A stretch of 30,111 nucleotides of DNA from an uncultured Eubacteriales bacterium (GCA_934503195.1 CAKSVM010000037.1:1-30111), one strand, 5' to 3'. Counted from the stretch's first letter, positions 1 through 7,708 are shown. Numbers and translations: made by a program. The notes: generated by a model not told the origin, from the letters alone.

Positions 1-104
1 AAACACCTCCCTCCCCCCGGACCCCCCACCTACCCAAAAAACTTTATACACCGGGATTGTCTGAAGGGGTTTATTTCCGGTTCTTGGGGAGATTTTGCCG
101 TAAT

Positions 105-130
105 CCGGAGTTCCGCTTGCGGAAGTCCGG
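105..130. other. Hairpin downstream of purM, possible weak terminator
   Basis: The arms CCGGA-G-TTCCGC and GCGGAA-G-TCCGG pair with one G/G mismatch and a two-base TT loop. It lies 28 bases past the purM stop (minus strand). Neither side carries a convincing T-run, so termination is only possible, not shown. The rest of bases 1-157 is pyrimidine-rich at the left edge (many C runs), and no gene was recognised there. Confidence 0.4.
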
Positions 131-157
131 CGTTTAATATTGTACCGATTTACAGGA

Positions 158-1333
158 TCAGTACTCGAATACCTTTCCGTTCGCCTTTATCGTGACGTGA
201 TTATACTCATCGGCCGATTTTTCGGTGTGGCCGACGATCTTAGCGTCGACTCCGAACTTCTTCGCGGTGTCGATCATGAACCGCGCGTCGGCCGCGTCAC
301 AGTAGATTTCCATCCGGTGACCCATGTTGAAGTCCTGATACATCTCGCGCTCCGAAATGTCGGAGTTTTCGGCGATCGCGGCGAAGAGCGGCGGGACGTC
401 GAAAAGATTGTCCTTGACATAGTGGATTCCGATTCCGAAATTCTTGCACTTCGCCTGTCCGCCGCCGGTGCAGTGTATCATTCCGTGGACGGCCTTACGG
501 TTCTTGTCGAGGATTTCCTTTATCACCGGCGCGTAGGTTCTGGTCGGCGAGAGAATCGCGTCGACGACCGTGACGTTCGTTCCGGGGAGAATATCGTCGA
601 TCTTATACTTTCCGCAGTAAACCTTCGAGTCGTCGATCGTGTTCGAGAAGGTCTCGGGATACTTCGCGGCGTACTCATGTGAAAGAAGAAGGTGACGCGC
701 GGCGGTGAGTCCGTTCGAGCCCATTCCGGCGTTGTAGGACTTCTCGTAAGTCGCCTTTCCGGACGACGAGAGTCCGACAATGACGTCTCCGGGTTTAATA
801 TTGTCACAGTCAATCACGTCCGAACGTTTCAGTCTGACAAAGAAGGTCGAGTCGACAATCAGCGTGTTCACGAGATCTCCGACATCGGCCGTCTCGCCGC
901 CCGACATGATCACGCCGACGCCGTACGAACGAAGAAGCTCACAGAAATCGGTGTAACCCTCGATGACCGCCTTGATCGCCTTTCCGTCGACGCGGTGAGC
1001 GTTTCTTCCGATCGTGTTGGAGAGTACGAATCCGTCGGTCGCGCCGATACAGAGCAGATCGTCGATGTTCATGACGACCGAATCCTGCGCGATGTTGTAG
1101 AGCGCGGAAATATCGCCGGTCTCCTTGTACTTTATGTAGGCCAGCGAGGACTTCGTTCCGGCTCCGTCGGCGTGCATCGCCGCGCAGTAGGCCGGATCGC
1201 CCGCCGGATCGGGGATAAGCTTGCAGAACGCCCCGGCGAACTCGCCCTTGTCCTGCTTCTTTATCGCGCTGTGAACCTCATCCTTCGTCGCGGAAACTCC
1301 GCGTGACATATAAGCTCCGTTATTTTCAGACAT
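158..1333 (-). CDS. purM: Phosphoribosylformylglycinamidine cyclo-ligase (AIR synthase), long form
   Basis: PurM makes 5-aminoimidazole ribonucleotide from FGAM with ATP, the fifth step of cytosolic de novo purine synthesis. The 391-residue product starts with the SRGVSATKDEVHSAI region, then MHADGAGTKSSLAY (about residues 53-66), a nucleotide-binding stretch SGGETADVGDL and a late GMIHCTGGGQAKC segment. These match the PurM fold. The length and N-terminal wording resemble the roughly 390-residue form familiar from Bacteroidota rather than the roughly 345-residue B. subtilis/E. coli form (recalled, not searched). The ATG is preceded by AGAGGT at good spacing. No other pur gene is in the window, so it is not in a pur operon here. 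It lies 67 bases downstream of a small membrane protein gene on the same strand and may be co-transcribed with it. Confidence 0.9.
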   Translation of the reverse strand: MSENNGAYMSRGVSATKDEVHSAIKKQDKGEFAGAFCKLIPDPAGDPAYCAAMHADGAGTKSSLAYIKYKETGDISALYNIAQDSVVMNIDDLLCIGATDGFVLSNTIGRNAHRVDGKAIKAVIEGYTDFCELLRSYGVGVIMSGGETADVGDLVNTLIVDSTFFVRLKRSDVIDCDNIKPGDVIVGLSSSGKATYEKSYNAGMGSNGLTAARHLLLSHEYAAKYPETFSNTIDDSKVYCGKYKIDDILPGTNVTVVDAILSPTRTYAPVIKEILDKNRKAVHGMIHCTGGGQAKCKNFGIGIHYVKDNLFDVPPLFAAIAENSDISEREMYQDFNMGHRMEIYCDAADARFMIDTAKKFGVDAKIVGHTEKSADEYNHVTIKANGKVFEY

Positions 1334-1400
1334 AATTTACCTCTTTCATAAATTTGTTTTTTGTCTATTTAACGCCGTACGGTTTTCCGCGCGGTATTTT

Positions 1401-1679
1401 TCATTTTTGCGCCACAAGATAGATCAGAATCGCGGCCGTTATGAAGATCGCGATCAGATAATACGCGACGAGCTTCGCCTTTTCGATCCGTTTCTGAATC
1501 TCGTTCAGCTCCATGCTCTGGTACGCCAGCGTGTCGAAGGCGACCATCCCCCACACGCCGACACAGAGCAGCGGAAACGCCACGTTCTTCATCGATTCGT
1601 CGGCGAACTTCCGTGTCAGCACCGACGCGATAAACAGAACCAAAGCCGTTATCGTGCCGTAAAGCTTGTATTTATTCAT
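1401..1679 (-). CDS. Small three-helix membrane protein of unknown function
   Basis: The product is 92 residues. Hydrophobic segments lie at about residues 8-22 (ITALVLFIASVL), 33-50 (VAFPLLCVGVWGMVAF) and 71-89 (VAYYLIAIFITAAILIYLV), separated by a charged stretch QKRIEKAK, so it should be an integral membrane protein. No family was recognised. Its start overlaps the last 8 bases of the upstream 1049-residue gene, and the GAGGAGGAC that encodes that gene's acidic tail serves as its ribosome-binding site, which points to translational coupling. A role alongside the membrane-anchored upstream protein is inference only. Confidence 0.75.
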   Translation of the reverse strand: MNKYKLYGTITALVLFIASVLTRKFADESMKNVAFPLLCVGVWGMVAFDTLAYQSMELNEIQKRIEKAKLVAYYLIAIFITAAILIYLVAQK

Positions 1680-4600
1680 TGTCCTCCTCCTTCTTGCGGC
1701 CGAGGAGCATCACGGTCAGCACGGTAGCCGCGCCGACGATCACTCCGCCGCCGATCCAAAGAAAGTTCCGGTAGCCGTCGTCCGCGTCGGGAACCCGCTT
1801 TTTCGCGCGTTCCTCGGTGATCACGCTCTCAAGCGATTCGTCGTTGTAGTCGCGCGAGAGTCCGTTTATCCCGTAAAGCCGGAGAAGCGTGATTCCGATG
1901 TCTCCGTCGGTCAGGATCTGTAAGCTCTCGACGTCGCCGATCCCGGCAAAATCCGAAATGTCGATATAAACCGTCGTCTTTTCGCCCGCGGCGAGATTTG
2001 CCGACGCCTCTAACTCGTCGCCGCCCGACTTCAGAACGAATCTGACGCCGACCCCGCCGTCGTGCGAGGACTCGGAGCCGACACTCAGCGTCGCCTCGAG
2101 CACCGGAGTGAACTTCATGTTCTCGGGATTTTCGAACCGATAGGTGATTCCCATCCCCGAAACGCTCGAAAACTTCGTCCCGTCGTCGTCCGAGGGACTC
2201 AGAACGGCTCTCAGAACCGCCTCGTCGCTCCCCTCGACAATCAGCGACTTGCAGTAGAAGCCCGGATCGAACCCGCTGACGCCCGAGAAGGAATCGAAGT
2301 TAAAATAGCTGAAACGCCCCTTGACATTCGCCGGGACGTCGGTCGAGGCCGTAACGGTCGAAAGCGTCTTTTTCGGGAGCTTCCGCGCGTCAAAGCCGTC
2401 GATAACGTCCTTCCAGTCGAAAATCTTCTTGAAATTCAGCACAAGCGTCGAAATCTCGTCGCCGTGATCCGAGTCGATCCAGCGGATCACCTCGCGAAGC
2501 CGCGAGTCGGAGTTTGCCGGAAGCTCAAAATACACCGCGTCGATATGATCGCCGAAGAAGGCCGCGTAGAAGCTCTCGACCGCCCGTACCATCCGGTCGG
2601 TCGATTTCAGATCCGAGAACGAATAATTCGAGTCGCGGAAGATAAGCCTTGTGTCGTAGACGCCCGAGTTCCGGAGAAGCGAGATCAGCGAGTCGGCGTC
2701 GGACGCGCTGATCGTCCTGTCGCCGTAGTCGACGAAGCGGTAGAAATCCTCGACGCAGAGACCCCAGTCGAAGTTTCCGTTTGAGCTTATCTCGGCGCAG
2801 AGCGCGGGGATGAACTCCTCCGCCCCGATCTCGGGGCTCTCGGCCGAGAGCTCGTTCGAGTAGAGATTGCTGATCGAAAGGTAGACCTTCGTCTCGGAAT
2901 TGACGAACGCCACCGCGTAGTAAAGCGTACGCAGCGACGTGGCGAGCCGATCCGCCATTCCGGTCAGCGAATCGTTCTGCCCCTCGATCTTGCCGATGAA
3001 GTTCTCGCACTCGCCGAGAATCAGCCCGGTGACCTTTCCGTCGGCGCAGTATTTTTCGGCGATGAAGACTCCGAGCGCGGCGAGAAAATCGTTTCCGTTG
3101 GGTGTCGAATTGTATTCCGAGTAGAAATTGTACTTTTCGAGCGCGTAGACTCCCGAAAGCTCCTCGGCGAACGCCTCGTTCCAGCCGACAAGCCGCAGAG
3201 TCACCCCGACTCCCGCGCCGTGAAGCGCGTCGATCTTCGCCGAAAGCTTTGAAAAATAATCCTGATCCATGTAATAGGTCGCGCCGCGGCAGACAAAGCT
3301 CTCGCCCGACGTCCGCTCGGCAAAGGCACGCGAGACGTCGACCGTCAGGATCGTCGTGTCGGCGCGCAGCTCGCCGAGAAGCGAGATGTCAGAGGCGACG
3401 ACTCCCTTCTTCCCCTCCCCGGCCGCGACCGAATACCTCGCGCCGCGCTCGGGATTTTCGATGTAGAACGGCGAGTCGATCAGAATGAGGCTGTCGTCCT
3501 GACGCTTTGATAACGCGACAAACTGCTTCGTCACGATATCCTCCCCGGCGTCGGTGAGGCTCACCGAGAGATCAAACTTCGTCGTCATCGGACTCTCGGC
3601 GATCGGCGTGAGCTGCGAGAAATCGATCTCGGACGGCTTCTCGCCGGGTTCGGCCGCGTAGACATATAAACGCCCCGACTGGTTCGAAAGCACCTCCTCG
3701 CGCCCCACGTCGCCCGTGAAGCGGATCGAGAGCAGATCGTCGGTGAGATAGCATCCGGTGATGTTTCCGCAGGTTTTGTAGGTCGTCGGGACGTACTGCG
3801 AGACCGGGCAGATCGACGTGATCGTTATATTTCCGCTCCCCGCGCCGAATCTCAGCGTCAGAGAAGAGAGCTTTGAAATGTCGCCGACGTCGACGTAATA
3901 GCTCTTCGCCGAGTTCTTTTCGAGTCTGACCGAAACGCTCCGGTCCTCGCTGATCCCGCCGTCCGACGACGTGTAGGATACCGTCATCGCGTCAAGCTCC
4001 GAATAATTCTCGATCCGGAATCTGAGCGAACTCACCTCCCAGTCGGGAATCGTCGGGAAAACCGTTCCCCAGACGCTTGTCTGCGAGTCGCCCGAGAGCG
4101 TGATTTCAAGCGAATCCTCGCCGTACGAAGCCTGTCCGCCCGTGACATTCAGGCGGTCGAGCATGAAGCGTTTCGTGTGCGAGCGGTCGATCTTCTCGTC
4201 GGCGCGGAACTCGTCGACGTAGAAGCTGTTCCGGTGCGTTCCGTGAACCGTGGTCGAGACGAGCAGGCTTATTCCGGCCGAGATCAGCTCGTCCCGCCCC
4301 GAAAAGCCCGAGATGTCGATTCCGACCGTCGTCCATTCGTCCGGGCTGACGCCGACGATATTCTCGGCGGTCGTTCCGTCGGCGGAGTTCAGCGTGATCC
4401 GTAGAAAATACTCGGCGTAGGGGTCGGCCTCGTAGGCCGGGACGTAGATATCGCAGGCGACGCGCTGATATTCGGAAAGGTCGAGCGGCTCCTTTACTCC
4501 GGCCGTACCGGCCTGAAGGACGCCTAGATCGGCCTTGATCGTCCGCACGAGATTGACGTCGACATCGTAGCCGACCGCCTCGAGGCAGTTACGCGAGCCG

Positions 4601-4821
4601 TCCGAGACGGTGATCGCCTCGACAGCCTTCACGTTGTCGCTTTTTGAAAAGCCGTCGACCCCGGTTTCGAACCCGGCGAGAATTACCTCGTCCGGAATCT
4701 CAGACGAGGTGTCGACGACCGCCCCGTCCGCATCCTCGGCAGAAACCGGGAAAAAAGCGACGCTTGACGACAGAAAAACCGCGATTGCCAGTGCCGCGGC
4801 AAACGGTCTGAAATATTTCAT
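1672..4821 (-). CDS. Large secreted, membrane-anchored TIM-barrel-like protein (DUF5722-like)
   Basis: The chosen start gives 1049 residues beginning MKYFRPFAAALAIAVFLSSS with a signal peptide and a likely cleavage after VSA. An in-frame start 56 codons further upstream would lack a signal peptide and lie beyond the promoter. Residues about 50-330 look like beta-rich carbohydrate-binding modules (ECF-type phrases such as YVDEFRADE and WTTVGIDISGF). About 430-800 resembles an (alpha/beta) barrel: FYIENPERGARY, TLRLVGWNE, VTGLILGECENF, VYFELPANSDSR. Another beta domain follows, then a transmembrane helix (FLWIGGGVIVGAATVLTVMLLG) and a basic-acidic tail RKKEEDNE. The layout suggests an extracellular glycan-active protein. 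The DUF5722 assignment is from memory of the barrel wording and is tentative; catalytic residues cannot be named. Confidence 0.7.
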   Translation of the reverse strand: MKYFRPFAAALAIAVFLSSSVAFFPVSAEDADGAVVDTSSEIPDEVILAGFETGVDGFSKSDNVKAVEAITVSDGSRNCLEAVGYDVDVNLVRTIKADLGVLQAGTAGVKEPLDLSEYQRVACDIYVPAYEADPYAEYFLRITLNSADGTTAENIVGVSPDEWTTVGIDISGFSGRDELISAGISLLVSTTVHGTHRNSFYVDEFRADEKIDRSHTKRFMLDRLNVTGGQASYGEDSLEITLSGDSQTSVWGTVFPTIPDWEVSSLRFRIENYSELDAMTVSYTSSDGGISEDRSVSVRLEKNSAKSYYVDVGDISKLSSLTLRFGAGSGNITITSICPVSQYVPTTYKTCGNITGCYLTDDLLSIRFTGDVGREEVLSNQSGRLYVYAAEPGEKPSEIDFSQLTPIAESPMTTKFDLSVSLTDAGEDIVTKQFVALSKRQDDSLILIDSPFYIENPERGARYSVAAGEGKKGVVASDISLLGELRADTTILTVDVSRAFAERTSGESFVCRGATYYMDQDYFSKLSAKIDALHGAGVGVTLRLVGWNEAFAEELSGVYALEKYNFYSEYNSTPNGNDFLAALGVFIAEKYCADGKVTGLILGECENFIGKIEGQNDSLTGMADRLATSLRTLYYAVAFVNSETKVYLSISNLYSNELSAESPEIGAEEFIPALCAEISSNGNFDWGLCVEDFYRFVDYGDRTISASDADSLISLLRNSGVYDTRLIFRDSNYSFSDLKSTDRMVRAVESFYAAFFGDHIDAVYFELPANSDSRLREVIRWIDSDHGDEISTLVLNFKKIFDWKDVIDGFDARKLPKKTLSTVTASTDVPANVKGRFSYFNFDSFSGVSGFDPGFYCKSLIVEGSDEAVLRAVLSPSDDDGTKFSSVSGMGITYRFENPENMKFTPVLEATLSVGSESSHDGGVGVRFVLKSGGDELEASANLAAGEKTTVYIDISDFAGIGDVESLQILTDGDIGITLLRLYGINGLSRDYNDESLESVITEERAKKRVPDADDGYRNFLWIGGGVIVGAATVLTVMLLGRKKEEDNE

Positions 4822-4830
4822 AATTTCCGG

Positions 4831-4840
4831 ATCACCTCCT
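4831..4840 (-). promoter_or_regulatory. Extended ribosome-binding site deciding the start at 4821
   Basis: On the minus strand AGGAGGTGAT matches ten bases of the 16S rRNA 3' end complement. It lies upstream of the ATG at 4821, with 13 bases between AGGAGG and ATG, somewhat long. It supports the signal-peptide start over the longer reading frame. Confidence 0.75.
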
Positions 4841-4857
4841 CGAATTCTGCTTATTAT

Positions 4858-4886
4858 ATTATACCATTTCCGAGTCAAAAAAGCAA
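4858..4886 (-). promoter_or_regulatory. Sigma-A-type promoter for the large surface protein
   Basis: On the minus strand there is -35 TTGCTT (4881-4886), a 17-base spacer and -10 TATAAT (4858-4863) with an upstream TGG, an extended -10. A nearby TTGACT (4873-4878) has only 9- or 14-base spacing to the TATAAT copies and is less likely to be used. Confidence 0.65.
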
Positions 4887-4924
4887 ATGTTTTTTGATTT
4901 TTCTCATAATTTTCTAAATCTCTG

Positions 4925-4953
4925 TTGCAAAACGCCGGGATTTCTGTTATAAT
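4925..4953 (+). promoter_or_regulatory. Sigma-A-type promoter for metA
   Basis: TTGCAA (4925-4930), a 17-base spacer and TATAAT (4948-4953) preceded by TGT (extended -10). The expected transcript start near 4960 leaves a leader of about 30 bases with GGAGG before the metA ATG, too short for an S-box or other riboswitch. Confidence 0.8.
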
Positions 4954-4989
4954 ATTGGTATTATCACTTTTTCCGGAGGAAAAACGCAA

Positions 4990-5907
4990 ATGCCAATCAG
5001 AATCCCTACCGGGCTTCCCGCCCGGGAAACGCTCGAACGCGAGAATATCTTCGTCATGAACGAGTTCCGCGCGTCACATCAGGACATACGCCCGCTGAAG
5101 ATTGCCGTTCTGAATCTGATGCCGACCAAAATAACGACCGAGACGCAGTTAATACGCCTTCTGTCAAACAGCTCGCTCCAGATCGAACTCACACTTCTCC
5201 AGACCGCGACGCACAAATCAAGCCACACGTCGGCCGAGCATATCGAATCATTCTACAAAAACTTTGACGACATAAAGGACGAAAACTTCGACGGACTGAT
5301 AATCACCGGCGCGCCGGTCGAGAATCTCGACTTCGGCGAGGTGCATTACTGGGACGAGCTTTGCGGGATCATGGACTGGTCAAAGACGCACGTCTTCTCG
5401 ACGCTCCACATCTGCTGGGCGGCGCAGGCCGGGCTTTTCCACCATTACGGCGTCGCGAAATATCCGCTTGAAAAGAAGATGTTCGGCGTTTTCAGACACT
5501 ACGTCACAAGTCCGAATCACCCGATCACGCGCGGCTTTGACGAGGAATTCTTCGCACCGCACTCAAGGCACACCGGAATCCGTGAGGAAGATATCGCAAG
5601 GGTTCCCGAGCTTGAGCTTGTGGCGAAGAGCGACGAGGCCGGACCGTATATAATCTGCGCGAAAGACGCGAGAATGCTCTTTGTCACCGGGCATTCGGAA
5701 TACGATTTTGACACTTTGTCAAAGGAATATTTCCGCGACGTCGACAAGGGGCTGAAAATCGAGCTTCCGAAGAATTATTTCCCCGGAAACGACCCGACAA
5801 AACGGCCGAAGAATCTCTGGCGCGGCCACGCGAACTTGCTTTTCTCGAACTGGCTGAACTATTTCGTCTACCAGAACACGCCATACGATCTGTCGGAGCT
5901 GTCGTAA
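4990..5907 (+). CDS. metA: Homoserine O-acyltransferase, predicted acetyl-CoA-specific
   Basis: MetA activates the hydroxyl of L-homoserine for methionine synthesis in the cytosol. The 305-residue product has the usual family length and keeps the E. coli numbering: Lys47 in NLMPTK, catalytic Cys142 in LHICWAAQ, Arg193, and the His235/Glu237 pair in TGHSEYD. Residue 111 (in TGAPVEN) is Glu. In this family Glu111 goes with acetyl-CoA use (Bacillus cereus type) and Gly111 with succinyl-CoA (E. coli type), so homoserine O-acetyltransferase is the better prediction. GGAGG precedes the ATG. It has its own promoter and terminator and is therefore monocistronic, divergent from the large surface protein. 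Confidence 0.95.
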   Translation: MPIRIPTGLPARETLERENIFVMNEFRASHQDIRPLKIAVLNLMPTKITTETQLIRLLSNSSLQIELTLLQTATHKSSHTSAEHIESFYKNFDDIKDENFDGLIITGAPVENLDFGEVHYWDELCGIMDWSKTHVFSTLHICWAAQAGLFHHYGVAKYPLEKKMFGVFRHYVTSPNHPITRGFDEEFFAPHSRHTGIREEDIARVPELELVAKSDEAGPYIICAKDARMLFVTGHSEYDFDTLSKEYFRDVDKGLKIELPKNYFPGNDPTKRPKNLWRGHANLLFSNWLNYFVYQNTPYDLSELS

Positions 5908-5934
5908 TAAAATCGGCGAAAAAACGAATACTAG

Positions 5935-5966
5935 ATTCGCGGAAGTGCGCTTCCGCGAATTTTTTT
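5935..5966 (+). terminator. Intrinsic terminator after metA
   Basis: A perfect 11-bp stem ATTCGCGGAAG/CTTCCGCGAAT closes a TGCG loop and is followed by a run of seven T. It ends only 17 bases before the next start codon, so the following gene depends on read-through or on a promoter not recognised here. Confidence 0.9.
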
Positions 5967-5983
5967 CACAGGAGCAAACAAAG

Positions 5984-6409
5984 ATGGATAAAAGCGAATC
6001 GCTTCTCTCCGAAGTGTCAAAGAACGTAAAGATGGGCGGCGACTCGATCGTCAACCTTATCGACCGCGCCGAGGATCGCCGTTTCCGGAGCGAGATGACG
6101 TCCGAGCTTGAAAAATACCGTGAATTCGAGGAAAAAGCCGCGAAAATGCTCGGCGAGCGCGGACTCAAGCCGACCGAGGTGACTCCGATGGCCAAAATGG
6201 GCGCGAAGCTCGGCATGGCCTTCAACACAATGCTCGACACGACGACGTCGCATCTCGCCGAGATGATGATAAACGGCGCGACGATGGGAATAGTCGACCT
6301 CGAAAAGAAGCTCAACGAGGGCGGTTACACGCCCGAGGCCGAGAGCTTCGCAAGTGAGGTTCTGAGATACGAAAAGGCGACGGTTGAGCGTCTGGGACAG
6401 TATCTCTGA
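5984..6409 (+). CDS. Small all-helical protein of unknown function
   Basis: The start chosen is the ATG with CAGGAG nine bases upstream, giving 141 residues (MDKSESLLSEVSKNVKMGGD...). A longer frame from 5945 would begin inside the metA terminator and is rejected. The sequence is rich in Glu, Lys, Leu and Met, has no Cys or Trp, and reads as a bundle of amphipathic helices with no signal peptide. A helix at about residues 70-95 is methionine- and alanine-rich (MAKMGAKLGMAFNTM). It may belong to a ferritin-like or DUF892/DUF2383-like helical family, but no ligand pattern is clear, so function is left open. Confidence 0.75.
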   Translation: MDKSESLLSEVSKNVKMGGDSIVNLIDRAEDRRFRSEMTSELEKYREFEEKAAKMLGERGLKPTEVTPMAKMGAKLGMAFNTMLDTTTSHLAEMMINGATMGIVDLEKKLNEGGYTPEAESFASEVLRYEKATVERLGQYL

Positions 6410-6446
6410 GAAGGCGCGTAAATCCGACCGGATGAGCCTTTGCGGC

Positions 6447-6466
6447 GGGAGGGGCAAGCCCCTCCC
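6447..6466. repeat. GC-rich palindrome GGGAGGGGC-AA-GCCCCTCCC
   Basis: A perfect 9-bp inverted repeat with an AA loop lies in the gap between two convergent genes (6410-6526). There is no T-run for a normal terminator. A related element, CGGGAGGG/CCCTCCCG, occurs at 8481-8500. The pair suggests an interspersed palindromic repeat family, unverified beyond this window. Confidence 0.55.
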
Positions 6467-6526
6467 CTACGAATGTGGATGTAGATGCGGACGCAGGCGC
6501 GGAGGAATCCTCTTCCAGCCGGACGT

Positions 6527-7372
6527 TCAGATTCTGCCGATGATGCTCTCCGCGACCTTCGCGAGGGATCTCCGGCAGGAGGTCAGCGCGGGCTCGGGCA
6601 TCTTCGGCGGGACGCAGTATTCAAGCGACAGCGCGACGTTTTCGTCGAGAAGCGCGAGTGAATCGGTGAAATCCGCCCAGTCGATGACCCCGTTGTACGG
6701 GAGCCAGTGGAAATCGTTCTTTCCGTCGTTGTCGTGGACGTGGAGGATCTTTATGATATCGGCGTCGCGGCGGATCGTGTCGCCGGGATTCTCGTTATGG
6801 ATGATCCCGTGTCCGGTGTCAAGGCACATTTTGAAATAGTCGCTCGAAAAGCTCCGGATGAAATCGGAGGTCGTCTTCGGCGACGCGATCGGGAGACGCG
6901 TCATCGGCATATTCTCAAAGCAGATCACAACGCCGCATCTCTCGGCCTCTTTTATGAGCTCCGAGAAGAACTCATGGTTCATCGACATGAATTCCGCGGT
7001 CTTCGAGTCGTCGTTCATACCCGGCCCGAACGGCATGATCGGGTGAATCGCCATATAACGGCATCCGAGCAGCGCCGTGCCGTAAAGGCTGAGCTTCATC
7101 TTTTCCATCCGCTCGGCGCGTTCCTCGGGCGTCGAGTCGTGTACCGGCCAACGCCACGGGCCGTGAGTCTGCGAAATTCCGACTCCGGCCGCCTCGGCCA
7201 GCCGACGCTCATTTTTCAGAATCCGCTCGAACTCGGCGATTCCGCTTGTGAAAAGCGGGGTTTCTGTATCGCAGAGTTCCTGATAGTCGACCGTCTCAAA
7301 GCCGTCGGCGCGCATTTTTTCATATCTTTCTTCGGCCGCGTAGGCACCGGACTGGATTCCTGTCTTTCTCAT
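6527..7372 (-). CDS. Sugar phosphate isomerase/epimerase-like TIM-barrel enzyme
   Basis: The 281-residue product belongs to the xylose isomerase-like / AP endonuclease family 2 barrel. Likely divalent-metal ligands and active-site residues in order are Glu153 (CFENMP), Asp185 and His188 (CLDTGHG), His211/His213 (ILHVHDND) and Glu251 (SLEYC). No signal peptide, so cytoplasmic. The substrate cannot be read from the sequence; relatives include hydroxypyruvate isomerases, inosose dehydratases and keto-sugar epimerases. An AGGAG precedes the ATG. It lies 18 bases after a 39-codon membrane-protein gene and is probably transcribed with it from the promoter at 7545-7573. Confidence 0.85.
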   Translation of the reverse strand: MRKTGIQSGAYAAEERYEKMRADGFETVDYQELCDTETPLFTSGIAEFERILKNERRLAEAAGVGISQTHGPWRWPVHDSTPEERAERMEKMKLSLYGTALLGCRYMAIHPIMPFGPGMNDDSKTAEFMSMNHEFFSELIKEAERCGVVICFENMPMTRLPIASPKTTSDFIRSFSSDYFKMCLDTGHGIIHNENPGDTIRRDADIIKILHVHDNDGKNDFHWLPYNGVIDWADFTDSLALLDENVALSLEYCVPPKMPEPALTSCRRSLAKVAESIIGRI

Positions 7373-7390
7373 ATCTGATTCTCCTGATGA

Positions 7391-7510
7391 TTATTTCTTC
7401 GGCTTGAGTTTTACAAAAACAAATCCGAGTACCGCGGCCGCGACGGCGACGATCACGATGACGATCGTCTTGTCCCCGGTCTGAGCGGCGATGTTTACGA
7501 GCTGTTCCAT
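7391..7510 (-). CDS. 39-residue single-pass membrane protein
   Basis: The frame encodes a short N-terminus MEQLVNIAAQTGDKT, a hydrophobic helix at about residues 16-33 (IVIVIVAVAAAVLGFVFV) and a basic end KLKPKK, so an N-out or tail-type single-pass protein is likely. AAGGAG (7520-7525) lies upstream of the ATG with workable spacing, and a near-consensus promoter is just beyond it. It was found by reading the gap; it is too short for ordinary ORF cut-offs. No family was recognised. It is the first gene of a likely two-gene unit with the isomerase-like gene. Confidence 0.75.
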   Translation of the reverse strand: MEQLVNIAAQTGDKTIVIVIVAVAAAVLGFVFVKLKPKK

Positions 7511-7544
7511 TCTTTTCTTCTCCTTTTCATCTTTTTCTTACAAT

Positions 7545-7573
7545 ATTGTACCATTCCCGGCGGAAAAAGTCAA
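7545..7573 (-). promoter_or_regulatory. Sigma-A-type promoter for the 39-residue protein and isomerase gene
   Basis: On the minus strand TTGACT (7568-7573), a 17-base spacer and TACAAT (7545-7550) with a preceding TGG. It starts just past the terminator of the spoVM-ending operon, separating the two units. Confidence 0.85.
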
Positions 7574-7595
7574 TACATAACGCGAAAAGTTTACG

Positions 7596-7625
7596 AAAAA
7601 ACCCGGCCGGAGACCTCCGGCCGGG
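7596..7625 (-). terminator. Intrinsic terminator after spoVM
   Basis: On the minus strand the stem CCCGGCCGGA/TCCGGCCGGG (10 bp, perfect, loop GGTC) is followed by six T. It starts five bases after the spoVM stop and closes the long housekeeping block. Confidence 0.92.
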
Positions 7626-7630
7626 GAAAT

Positions 7631-7708
7631 TCACTTCTTCTTTATTCTGAACATCCGCCGCAAAAGCGGCGCGAAGAGCTTCGGCGAGCGCATGACAATG
7701 ATTTTCAT
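7631..7708 (-). CDS. spoVM: Stage V sporulation protein SpoVM
   Basis: The 25-residue product reads MKIIVMRSPKLFAPLLRR then MFRIKKK. SpoVM is an amphipathic peptide that binds the positively curved outer forespore membrane and anchors SpoIVA during spore coat assembly. Against B. subtilis SpoVM (26 residues, from memory) Pro9, Lys10, Arg17 and Met19 coincide, along with the Met-Lys start and the basic C-terminus; Pro9 is important for curvature sensing. AAAGGA lies 8 bases before the ATG. Position directly after thiN and before a strong terminator is the expected synteny (thiN-spoVM). No clear sigma-E promoter was seen in the 63-base gap. The gene is too short for usual ORF cut-offs. Confidence 0.87.
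   Translation of the reverse strand: MKIIVMRSPKLFAPLLRRMFRIKKK

Noticed and set aside
1374..1400. Terminator between the 92-residue membrane protein and purM
   Set aside because: CCGCGCGG and CCGTACGG are separate short palindromes that do not pair well with each other, and no T-run follows.
4960..4989. SAM riboswitch (S-box) in the metA leader
   Set aside because: The promoter leaves only about 30 bases of leader, too short for an S-box.
5945..5983. Upstream extension of the 141-residue helical protein
   Set aside because: It would begin within the metA terminator hairpin and has no ribosome-binding site; the ATG at 5984 has one.
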